This document shows positions 45,087-52,805 of a stretch of 64,000 bases of DNA, one piece after another. The stretch is taken from positions 124,001 to 188,000 of the forward strand of contig NZ_JAVFVR010000008.1 in assembly GCF_030929595.1 (NCBI RefSeq), read 5' to 3'. Made by a program: the position numbers and the translations under genes. Below the pieces are notes generated by a model, which was given only the letters and a program-made list of their open reading frames with translations, was not told the DNA's origin and searched no databases. Position 1 is the stretch's first letter. Each line of letters opens with the position of its first letter. This DNA is from Flavobacterium sp. LHD-85 (lineage in GTDB: Bacteria > Bacteroidota > Bacteroidia > Flavobacteriales > Flavobacteriaceae).

Positions 45087-45971
45087 ATGAAATCTAAAAG
45101 AAATTTAATTGTTGCTCTACTTGTTGTTTTATCAACAACATTTAATAGCTGTGCAACGGCTCAGTCTTCCAATAAAAAGCAAAAATATAAAGTTGCAGTT
45201 TGCGACTGGATGATTTTAAAAAGACAAAAATTAGGTGCTTTTGGTTTAGCAGCTGAAATAAAAGCTGACGGAATCGAACTGGATATGGGAGGTTTAGGAA
45301 ACAGACCAACATTTGACAGTAAATTAGGAGATCCTGTAGAGAGACAAAAATTCTTAGATAAATCAAAAGAAACGGGAGTAGGAATCAGTTCGATTGCCAT
45401 GTCTGGATTTTATGCACAGTCATTTGCCACAAGAGAAATCACACCAATGATTACAGATTGTATTCAGGCAATGAAAAACATGAAAGTAAAAGTGGCTTAT
45501 CTTCCGTTAGGAACGCAAACCGATTTAGTTAAAAATCCAGAATTACGTCCAGAAGTGATCAAGAGATTGCAATGGGCAGGAAAAGAAGTGGGGAAGATTG
45601 GTGGAGTAATTGCAATTGAAACTTCTTTGAGTGCCACAGAAGAGAAAAAACTTTTAGACGAGGTTGGTTCAAAATATATTAAAAGCTCTTTCAATTTTGC
45701 GAATGCTTTAGATAATAAAAGAGATATTTCATCAGAATTAAAAATCTTAGGAAAGAAATATGTGGCTCAGATTCACGCTTCAAACACCGATCAGTTTTGG
45801 TTAGAAAATGACAAAGCGATCGACATGCCTAAAATAAAAGCAACATTGGATGAAATGAAATGGAGCGGATGGCTAATTGTGGAGCGTTCTCGTGATGTAA
45901 CGCAAGTGCATAATGTAAAAGCCAATTATGGAGCTAACGTCGCTTATTTGAAGAAGATTTTCCAGAATTAG
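45087..45971 (+). CDS. Lipoprotein sugar isomerase/epimerase-like TIM-barrel protein
   Basis: A 294-residue protein of the xylose-isomerase-like TIM-barrel (AP endonuclease 2) superfamily, which isomerises or epimerises sugars, often with a divalent metal. The lipobox FNSC predicts a lipidated Cys at 22, so it should be anchored in an outer compartment, unlike cytosolic homologues. Signs of the barrel: ADGIELDMGGLG, VGISSIAMSGFYAQSF, KVAYLPLGTQ, GVIAIETSLS (metal Glu candidate) and AQIHASNTDQFWL (His). WLIVERSRDV supplies a late Glu. A sugar phosphate substrate is implausible outside the cytoplasm, so a free monosaccharide or a non-catalytic role is likelier. Confidence 0.7.
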   Translation: MKSKRNLIVALLVVLSTTFNSCATAQSSNKKQKYKVAVCDWMILKRQKLGAFGLAAEIKADGIELDMGGLGNRPTFDSKLGDPVERQKFLDKSKETGVGISSIAMSGFYAQSFATREITPMITDCIQAMKNMKVKVAYLPLGTQTDLVKNPELRPEVIKRLQWAGKEVGKIGGVIAIETSLSATEEKKLLDEVGSKYIKSSFNFANALDNKRDISSELKILGKKYVAQIHASNTDQFWLENDKAIDMPKIKATLDEMKWSGWLIVERSRDVTQVHNVKANYGANVAYLKKIFQN

Positions 45972-46023
45972 ACAATAAACAGTGATCAATATGTAATCGT
46001 TAAACAACACAATTTTTCACTAT

Positions 46024-46090
46024 AAATCTGCCGAGTCTGCTAAATCTGCGAGAGATATTTTTCACGCAGATCGGGCAGATTTAGCAGATT
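46024..46090. repeat. 'CGCAGATT' palindrome
   Basis: AAATCTGCCGAGTCTGCTAA (46024-46043) with AATCTGCGAGAG, followed by the inverse TTTCACGCAGATCGGGCAGA (46060-46079). It ends about 33 nt before the ATG at 46124. Confidence 0.82.
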
Positions 46091-46123
46091 ATTTTTAGAA
46101 TGAATACCCAAAAACAGCATACT

Positions 46124-48853
46124 ATGAAATATTTACAATTACTTTTTTTATGTCTTTACGTCTCTTTCGCGACAGCGCAGAACATCACAGTAGTTAGTGA
46201 TCCGAGTTCGCCAAGAGCAAAATTTGGAGCAGCCAAATTATCTGAAACCCTTACTACAAAAGGATTCAGCGTAACTTCTTCTGATAAATTCAAAAAATCA
46301 AAAGATAAAGTAATTGTAATTGGAGAAAAAGGAACTGATTTCTGGAAACAAAATGCTAAAAGCGCTAAAATCGACAACAGCAAATTAACCAAGAAAGAAG
46401 GCTTTCAAATTCGTACTCAAAATAATGTAATTTATATTGAAGGTACAGATGCTAGCGGAACATTGTACGGCGCGCTTGAATTGGCAGATCGCATTAAAAG
46501 TTCAGGTCAGCTTCCTTCAGAAATCAATATTGACGATAGTCCAGAAATGGTGCTTAGAGGCGCTTGTATCGGAATGCAAAAACCAGTTTACCTTCCAGGA
46601 CGTGACGTTTATGAATATCCATATACACCAGAAACTTTTCCATGGTTTTACGATAAAGCGCTTTGGATTAAATATCTAGATATGCTGGTAGAAAACCGCA
46701 TGAACTCTTTGTATTTATGGAACGGACATCCTTTTGCATCTTTAGTAAAACTAAAAGATTATCCATTTGCGGTTGAAGTAAGTGATGAAGATTTCAAAAA
46801 GAATGAAGAAATCTATAAATTCTTAACGGTTGAAGCGAACAAAAGAGGAATCTGGGTAATTCAGATGTTTTATAATATTATTGTTTCTAAACCTTTTGCA
46901 GAGCATTACAAGATTAAAACGCAGGATCGTTCTCGTCCAATTACGCCTTTATTATCAGATTATACAAGAAAATCTATTGCTGCTTTTATTGAAAAATATC
47001 CAAACGTTGGATTAATGGTTTGTTTGGGAGAAGCTATCAACACCGTTGATGATGATGTCGAATGGTTTACCAAAACGATTATTCCGGGTGTTCGTGACGG
47101 TTTACAAGCGTTAGGAAAAACAGAAGAACCGCCAATTATTCTTCGTTCTCATGATACCGATGGCCCTCTGGTAATGGAAAAATCACTTCCGCTATATAAA
47201 AATCTTTATACAGAAAGTAAATATACAGGAGAATCTTTAACAACTTACACGCCGGGTGGACCATGGGGAGAAACGCACAAACAGTTGAGTGCTCTTAAAT
47301 CGATTCATATTGAGAATGTTCATATTTTGGCCAATTTAGAGCCTTTTAGATATGGTTCACCAGATTTTATTCAGAAAACCGTAAAAGCAATGCACAGCGT
47401 TCACGGCGCAAATGCACTGCATTTATATCCGCAGGCATCTTATTGGGATTGGCCATATTCGGCAGATAAAACAAAATCAGGAGAACGTTTATTAGAAATG
47501 GATCGTGACTGGATTTGGTATAAAGCTTGGGCGAGATACGCTTGGGACAGCAAAAGAGATCGAAAAGAAGAAGTTAAATTTTGGGATAATGATTTAGCTG
47601 CGAAATTCGGAACTTCTCAAGAAGCAGCAAATAATATTTTAAAAGCGTACGAAGAAACTGGGGAAATTGCGCCAAAAACATTAAGACGTTTCGGAATCAC
47701 AGAAGGAAACCGTCAGACTTTATTGTTAGGAATGTTCGAAAGCCAATTGGTGAATCCGTCAAAATGGAGAGTTTATCCGGGATTCCATGAATCTTGCGGA
47801 CCAGCGGGCGAATTGCTTTTAGAATATGCTAAAAAAGAATGGAACAAAGAACCGCATTCTGGCGAACTTCCAACTCAAATTATTGCTGAAATTACAGAAC
47901 ACGGAAGATTAGCTGTTGAAGCTATTGACAAAGCTGAAGCGAGCGTAACCAAAGATAAAGAAGAATTTGCAAGACTTAAAAATGATATGCATGCGTATAA
48001 AGCTTTTGCTGATTTCTTCTCAGAGAAAGTAAAAGCCGCTTTATTGGTTTTAAGATACAGTTATTCAAACGATATTACTGATTTAGATAAAGCTTTGCCT
48101 CATTTAGAAAAAAGCATTGAGTATTATGAGTTATTGGTAAAACTAACAAAAGATACGTACTATTATGCCAACAGTATGCAGACGGCTCAACGTCGAATTC
48201 CGATTGGAGGAGATGATGGAAACAATAAAACTTGGGCAGAATTGTTACCGCATTACGAGCGTGAATTGGCTAATTTTAAAAGAAATCTAGAGAAGCTAAA
48301 ATCTTCTAAAGATGGTAAAATTGAAACCAAAGAAGGAAAACCTTGGAAACCAGCTGAAGTAACTTTCATCGATGAAAAACCAGGAACGTATTTAGTTAAA
48401 ACAGGAACAAAAGTTTACGGAACAGATATTTCTGAGTTAACTAAAATTGCTCCAGAGCTTCAAAATCTTAAAGGATTCTCATTCGTAGAAAACGATCAAA
48501 ATGAAAAAGGAACCCATTTGAAGTTTAGAAATACAAAAGCCGTTAAATTAGTGGTGGGTTATTTCAATTCAGATCAAAAGAGATTTTTATTACCGCCAAG
48601 TTTAGAGACAGATGCAGCAGGAAATGCGCACGGTCAAGCCGAAGTGATTCTGGCAAGTGCAATGAATTTAAAAGAGTTACCACGTGTAAACATTCATACG
48701 TATACGTTCCAGCCGGGGGAGAATAAATTAGATTTAGGAAAAGGAAAAGTATTGATTTTAGGTTTTATCGATGCAGATCAAACGATAACGCCACGTGATG
48801 TCGGGTATATCGATGCAGGAGAAAAAGCAGCCATTGATTGGTTGTTTTATTGA
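46124..48853 (+). CDS. Unassigned large glycosidase with GH20b/GH67-like N-domain and TIM barrel
   Basis: A secreted protein of 909 residues. The ATG at 46124 opens a signal peptide (KYLQLLFLCLYVSFATAQ); an ATG at 46100 would add eight residues. Residues about 20-140 form the alpha/beta domain that precedes the barrel in GH20, GH67, GH84 and GH115 (KFGAAKLSETL, VIVIGEKGTDFW, EGTDASGTLYGALELADRI). The barrel follows: MVLRGACIGMQKP, WIKYLDMLVENRMNSLYLWNGH, GLMVCLGEAINT and HILANLEPFRYGSP. Its two best acids are Glu 303 (LGEA) and Glu 406 (NLEPF). A helical segment and a C-terminal beta domain complete it. By context it is a uronidase or other glycosidase for pectic chains. GH138-like galacturonidase is one option that I cannot verify. 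Confidence 0.6.
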   Translation: MKYLQLLFLCLYVSFATAQNITVVSDPSSPRAKFGAAKLSETLTTKGFSVTSSDKFKKSKDKVIVIGEKGTDFWKQNAKSAKIDNSKLTKKEGFQIRTQNNVIYIEGTDASGTLYGALELADRIKSSGQLPSEINIDDSPEMVLRGACIGMQKPVYLPGRDVYEYPYTPETFPWFYDKALWIKYLDMLVENRMNSLYLWNGHPFASLVKLKDYPFAVEVSDEDFKKNEEIYKFLTVEANKRGIWVIQMFYNIIVSKPFAEHYKIKTQDRSRPITPLLSDYTRKSIAAFIEKYPNVGLMVCLGEAINTVDDDVEWFTKTIIPGVRDGLQALGKTEEPPIILRSHDTDGPLVMEKSLPLYKNLYTESKYTGESLTTYTPGGPWGETHKQLSALKSIHIENVHILANLEPFRYGSPDFIQKTVKAMHSVHGANALHLYPQASYWDWPYSADKTKSGERLLEMDRDWIWYKAWARYAWDSKRDRKEEVKFWDNDLAAKFGTSQEAANNILKAYEETGEIAPKTLRRFGITEGNRQTLLLGMFESQLVNPSKWRVYPGFHESCGPAGELLLEYAKKEWNKEPHSGELPTQIIAEITEHGRLAVEAIDKAEASVTKDKEEFARLKNDMHAYKAFADFFSEKVKAALLVLRYSYSNDITDLDKALPHLEKSIEYYELLVKLTKDTYYYANSMQTAQRRIPIGGDDGNNKTWAELLPHYERELANFKRNLEKLKSSKDGKIETKEGKPWKPAEVTFIDEKPGTYLVKTGTKVYGTDISELTKIAPELQNLKGFSFVENDQNEKGTHLKFRNTKAVKLVVGYFNSDQKRFLLPPSLETDAAGNAHGQAEVILASAMNLKELPRVNIHTYTFQPGENKLDLGKGKVLILGFIDADQTITPRDVGYIDAGEKAAIDWLFY

Positions 48854-48860
48854 GAATAAT

Positions 48861-48975
48861 TTGGGCGTGTCCCTTCGGGTCGGGCTTTCGGCTATATTCC
48901 CGATTAACAAAAACTACGGCTAAAAAGCCTTGTTTTTCTAAATCGGGAGATACCGCCTCAATCCCTCACGCAAAC
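48861..48975 (+). repeat. About 110-bp 'GGGCGTGTCCC...CTCACGC' dispersed repeat, forward copy
   Basis: Starts seven bases after the stop codon with GGGCGTGTCCCTTCGGGTCG, continues through GCTTTCGGCTATATTCCCG and a CGGCTAAAAAGCC hairpin, and ends CAATCCCTCACGCAAACG. It is an inverted relative of 38905-39013. Flavobacterial genomes contain many copies of this type, from memory. Confidence 0.75.
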
Positions 48976-48983
48976 GTAAAGTT

Positions 48984-49016
48984 AGACCTGACGGGTTTTT
49001 AAAACCTGTCAGGTCT
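48984..49016. repeat. 'ACCTGACGGGTTTTTAAAACC' hairpin
   Basis: AGACCTGACGGGTTTT and AAAACCTGTCAGGTCT form a long imperfect hairpin of the same family as 21693-21725. Downstream, 49077-49100 repeats the CTTATATTACTTATATGG words of the 'ACCATATAAG' family as a single arm. Confidence 0.82.
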
Positions 49017-49109
49017 ACTAACGGGTCTCTTTACGTCGAAATGACAAAAAGTGGAGTAAAATAAAAACTTTAATAACCTTATATTACTTATATGGTTTAA
49101 TAAGAAAAT

Positions 49110-52100
49110 ATGAATAGAATAGTTTTTTTTATTTTTTGTTTTTTTTCAAGCCTTTGCTTTGTTTGGAGTCAGAGCAAAGATTCGGGGAAGTTTCGTAAAG
49201 AAATTTCGCTGAATTCGTCTTGGGAAACCGTAATACTGGATAATCTTCCGCTGAAAGAAGAAGATTTTGTAGAAAATCCAAAAACTGATTCCAATTGGCA
49301 AAAGGTTAGTGTGCCTCACAATTGGGATCAGTATTATGGTTTCAGAAGAACAAAACATGGAAATTTACATGGTACTGCCTGGTACAAAAAAACGCTAAAA
49401 CTTGATAAAAAAGAGAGTTCAAAACAGCATTTCCTTTATTTTGAAGGAGTAAGTTCCTATGCAACAGTTTGGGTAAATGGCAAAAAAATAGGGGAACACA
49501 AAGGCGGAAGAACCACTTTTACAGTTGATATTACCAAAGCGGTTTCTTTCGACAAAGAAAATATCATTTTAGTAAAAGCATCACATCCATCCTTTATTGC
49601 CGATTTACCTTGGGTTTGCGGTGGATGTTCGGGAGAATGGGGATTTTCTGAAGGTTCTCAACCAATGGGGATTTTCAGACCAGTTGCTTTGGTAATTACA
49701 AACGATGTTAGAATTCAGCCTTTTGGGGTTCATATCTGGAATGATAAATCGATTTCAAAACAAAAAGCCATTCTTCAGACTACAACCGAAATCAAGAATT
49801 ACAGTGCTTTACAGCGAAATTTAACCATCGAAAATATTCTTTTGGATGCTTCGGGAAAGAAAGTTGTGATTACAAAAAGCAACAACAAAATCAATTCGGG
49901 AGAAACAAAAGAAATTGCTCAGACACTTCCTGAGATTCAGAATCCACAATTATGGTCGCCATCTAATCCGTATTTGTATAAATTGGTTACTTCAGTTTAC
50001 GAAAACGGAAAAATAATCGATCAGTTAACAACTTCGTACGGAATTCGCTGGGTAAGCTGGCCAGTTAGTCGAGATGGAAAAGACAATCGTTTTTTCATAA
50101 ATGATGAACCTGTTTTTATAAATGGCGTTTGTGAATACGAACATTTAATTGGAAAAAGTCATTCGTTTTCAGATGAAATGATTCATTCCAGAATCGAACA
50201 AATCAAAGCAGGCGGATTTAATGCTTTTAGAGAAGCGCATCAGCCTCATAATTTATTATATCAAAAAGAATTAGACGAAAACGGAATCCTGTTTTGGAGT
50301 CAGTTTTCGGCACATATTTGGTACGATACGCCAGAATTTAAAGAAAACTTCAAAACTCTTTTACGAGAATGGATTAAGGAACGCAGAAACAGTCCATCTG
50401 TAGTAATGTGGGGATTGCAGAACGAAAGCACGATTCCGAAGGAATTTGCGGAAGAATGCACGCAGATTATCCGTGAAATGGATCCGTTATCTGCATCGCA
50501 AAGAATCGTAACAACTTGTAACGGTGGAGAAGGAACAGATTGGAATGTGGTTCAAAACTGGTCAGGAACGTATGGCGGAGATCCGTTAAAATACCATTTA
50601 GAAATGACCACTCAGTTATTAAACGGAGAATATGGCGCATGGCGTTCAGCCGATTTACACACCGAAGGAGAATTTGACCAAAAAGGAACTTTGAGCGAAA
50701 ACCGTTTTTCTCAATTAATGGAAATTAAAGTTAGAGAAGCCGAATCTGTAAAAGATAAAATTGCGGGACAATTCAACTGGCTTTTTGCTTCGCATGAAAA
50801 TCCAGGACGCGTTCAGAATGGAGAAGGTTTTAGAGACATTGATAAAGTTGGCCCAGTCAATTACAAAGGACTTTTTACGATTTGGGGCGAGCCTTTAGAT
50901 GCATTTTATATGTACCGAGCGAATTATGTTTCAAACAAAACCAATCCGATGGTATATATTGTTTCGCACACTTGGCCGAGCCGTTGGGAAAAAGTGGGAA
51001 TCAAAAACGGAATTGATATTTACTCGAATTGTGATGAAGTAGAATTGTTTAATGACGTAAATAAATCTTCTTTAGGCAAACTAAAAAATCCAGGAATCGG
51101 ACAGCATTTTCAATTTAATAATGTCAATATTCAATACAATGTTTTATATGTAGTTGGTTATGTAAATGGGAAAGCGGTTGCTAAAGATTATATCGTTTTA
51201 AATAATTTTCCAAAAGCGCCAAATTTTGATGCTTTAATCACTAATAAAACTGATATTACAAAAGCAAAAAGCGGTTATAATTACATTTATAGAGTAAATT
51301 GCGGAGGTTCAGAATTGACAGATTCTGCTGGAAATACTTGGTTTACCGATACACATAAAAACGGTCAAAACAGTTGGGGTTCTTTATCTTGGACAGATAA
51401 TTTTGAAAAACTGCCTGATTTTTTTGCCAGTCAGAGAACAACTTTCGATCCTATAAACGGTACAAAAGATCCTGAGTTGTTTCAAAGTTTTAGATACGGA
51501 GTTGATAAACTGCGTTACGAATTTCCTGCACCAAACGGAGAATATTTAGTAGAATTATATTTTACAGAACCTTGGTACGGAACAGGTGGCGGAATGGACT
51601 GCAAAGGCTGGCGTTTATTTGATGTTGCCATTAATGAAAATGTAGTTTTAAAAGATTTTGATATTTGGGCAGAAGCAGGACACGACAACGCTTTAAAGAA
51701 AACTTTTGTTGTAAAAAGTATAAATGGAAAAATTGTAATTTCATTTCCAAATGTAAAAGCTTCACAGGCAATTATTTCGGCAATTGCTATTGCGACAAAA
51801 GACATTCATGCAAGACCAGCTTCAGAATCTTCAAAAAACATTCAGAATTTGGTTTTAGATTCTTATGATAAAACCAACAGAATAGCTTCATGGCTGGATA
51901 TTAATTCAAAACAATATTCTGACTCTGATATTGTTTTTACCGAATTGCCTTCAGAAGTTTTTGGTGCTGATTATTTACAGTTTTCATCTAATTCTAAAAA
52001 TAAAGGTTCGTTTACTGCAAAAGAAGATTCAGATATTTATGTTTTTGCTGATGCTAAATTCAAAACGTCAGCAAGTTTTTCGGACTATAAAAAAATAGAG

Positions 52101-52637
52101 GAAAAAGCGAAAAACAGTAATGGTACTTCATTTGATGTTTTCACTAAAAAAATAAAGAAAGGCGAGAAAGTTCTTTTTGATAATTCGGAAAACATAAACA
52201 CAATTGCTGTAGTTCCAACTTACGATATGGGCGAAAAAGACGATTCTAGACCAGTCGTAATTATCGAAGCAGAAAAAACAAAAACAACGGGAATTGGAAT
52301 TGAAAAAGGAAATTTCAAAAAAGCCGATTATATTGAGTTCACAAAAAAGACAAACAACAGCATCGAGTTTGAAGTAAAACCCGGAGTTGCAGGAATTTAT
52401 TTAATGCGTTTCCGTTTTATGAATAGAAATGAAACTCCAATGAAAGTGAAATTCAAAATGGAAGATGCGTACGGAATTTTAATGCGAAATGACACGATTG
52501 AGTTTTTCCCTTCACCTGAAAAATGGAAGATTTTAAATACGACTTCTGGAGGTTATATTAATGCAGGAACATATAAAATTACGTTGGAAGGTGATGATTT
52601 GAAGGGATTAATGTTGGACAATTTCGAATTTCAGTAA
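49110..52637 (+). CDS. GH2 glycosidase with malectin-like and CBM-like C-terminal modules
   Basis: A secreted enzyme of 1175 residues, expected to cleave beta-galactose, beta-glucuronic acid or alpha-L-arabinopyranose linkages. GH2 core (about 30-680): SVPHNWDQYYGFRRT and GTAWYKKTLKLD in the sugar-binding domain, GVCEYEHLIGKSH and GGFNAFREAHQPHN in the barrel, MWGLQNES (Glu 439, acid/base) and LLNGEYGAWRS (Glu 507, nucleophile candidate). After a short linker, about 700-905 (YIYRVNCGGSELTDSAGNTW, FYFTEPWYGTGGG-like strand) is a malectin-type module that binds sugars. The last 150 residues (VIIEAEKTKTTGIGIEKG, FKMEDAYGILMRN) look like a CBM6/35 jelly roll. The signal peptide is long and Phe/Cys-rich. 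The modules suggest action on an insoluble or large substrate. Confidence 0.85.
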   Translation: MNRIVFFIFCFFSSLCFVWSQSKDSGKFRKEISLNSSWETVILDNLPLKEEDFVENPKTDSNWQKVSVPHNWDQYYGFRRTKHGNLHGTAWYKKTLKLDKKESSKQHFLYFEGVSSYATVWVNGKKIGEHKGGRTTFTVDITKAVSFDKENIILVKASHPSFIADLPWVCGGCSGEWGFSEGSQPMGIFRPVALVITNDVRIQPFGVHIWNDKSISKQKAILQTTTEIKNYSALQRNLTIENILLDASGKKVVITKSNNKINSGETKEIAQTLPEIQNPQLWSPSNPYLYKLVTSVYENGKIIDQLTTSYGIRWVSWPVSRDGKDNRFFINDEPVFINGVCEYEHLIGKSHSFSDEMIHSRIEQIKAGGFNAFREAHQPHNLLYQKELDENGILFWSQFSAHIWYDTPEFKENFKTLLREWIKERRNSPSVVMWGLQNESTIPKEFAEECTQIIREMDPLSASQRIVTTCNGGEGTDWNVVQNWSGTYGGDPLKYHLEMTTQLLNGEYGAWRSADLHTEGEFDQKGTLSENRFSQLMEIKVREAESVKDKIAGQFNWLFASHENPGRVQNGEGFRDIDKVGPVNYKGLFTIWGEPLDAFYMYRANYVSNKTNPMVYIVSHTWPSRWEKVGIKNGIDIYSNCDEVELFNDVNKSSLGKLKNPGIGQHFQFNNVNIQYNVLYVVGYVNGKAVAKDYIVLNNFPKAPNFDALITNKTDITKAKSGYNYIYRVNCGGSELTDSAGNTWFTDTHKNGQNSWGSLSWTDNFEKLPDFFASQRTTFDPINGTKDPELFQSFRYGVDKLRYEFPAPNGEYLVELYFTEPWYGTGGGMDCKGWRLFDVAINENVVLKDFDIWAEAGHDNALKKTFVVKSINGKIVISFPNVKASQAIISAIAIATKDIHARPASESSKNIQNLVLDSYDKTNRIASWLDINSKQYSDSDIVFTELPSEVFGADYLQFSSNSKNKGSFTAKEDSDIYVFADAKFKTSASFSDYKKIEEKAKNSNGTSFDVFTKKIKKGEKVLFDNSENINTIAVVPTYDMGEKDDSRPVVIIEAEKTKTTGIGIEKGNFKKADYIEFTKKTNNSIEFEVKPGVAGIYLMRFRFMNRNETPMKVKFKMEDAYGILMRNDTIEFFPSPEKWKILNTTSGGYINAGTYKITLEGDDLKGLMLDNFEFQ

Positions 52638-52698
52638 GTTTTTTGAGGTTCAAAGAGGCAGAGTGACAAAGGAAGAGAGGTTTAATTAGGATTGCATT

Positions 52699-52773
52699 GT
52701 AGAGACGCACCGCAGTGCGTCTACGCTCCAATTGTCCATACTGTGTGTTAGACGCACTGCAGTGCGTCTCTAC
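52699..52773. repeat. 'GACGCACTGCAGTGCGTC' double palindrome, copy 2
   Basis: Arms GTAGAGACGCACCGCAGTGC.. (52699-52724) and ..GACGCACTGCAGTGCGTCTC (52750-52773) around a short unique loop. It is the second copy of the element at 9213-9297. It lies between the two GH2 genes and ends about 32 nt before the second one. Confidence 0.88.
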
Positions 52774-52805
52774 AGAAAAATACAATTAGAATAAAAAACA
52801 TATTT

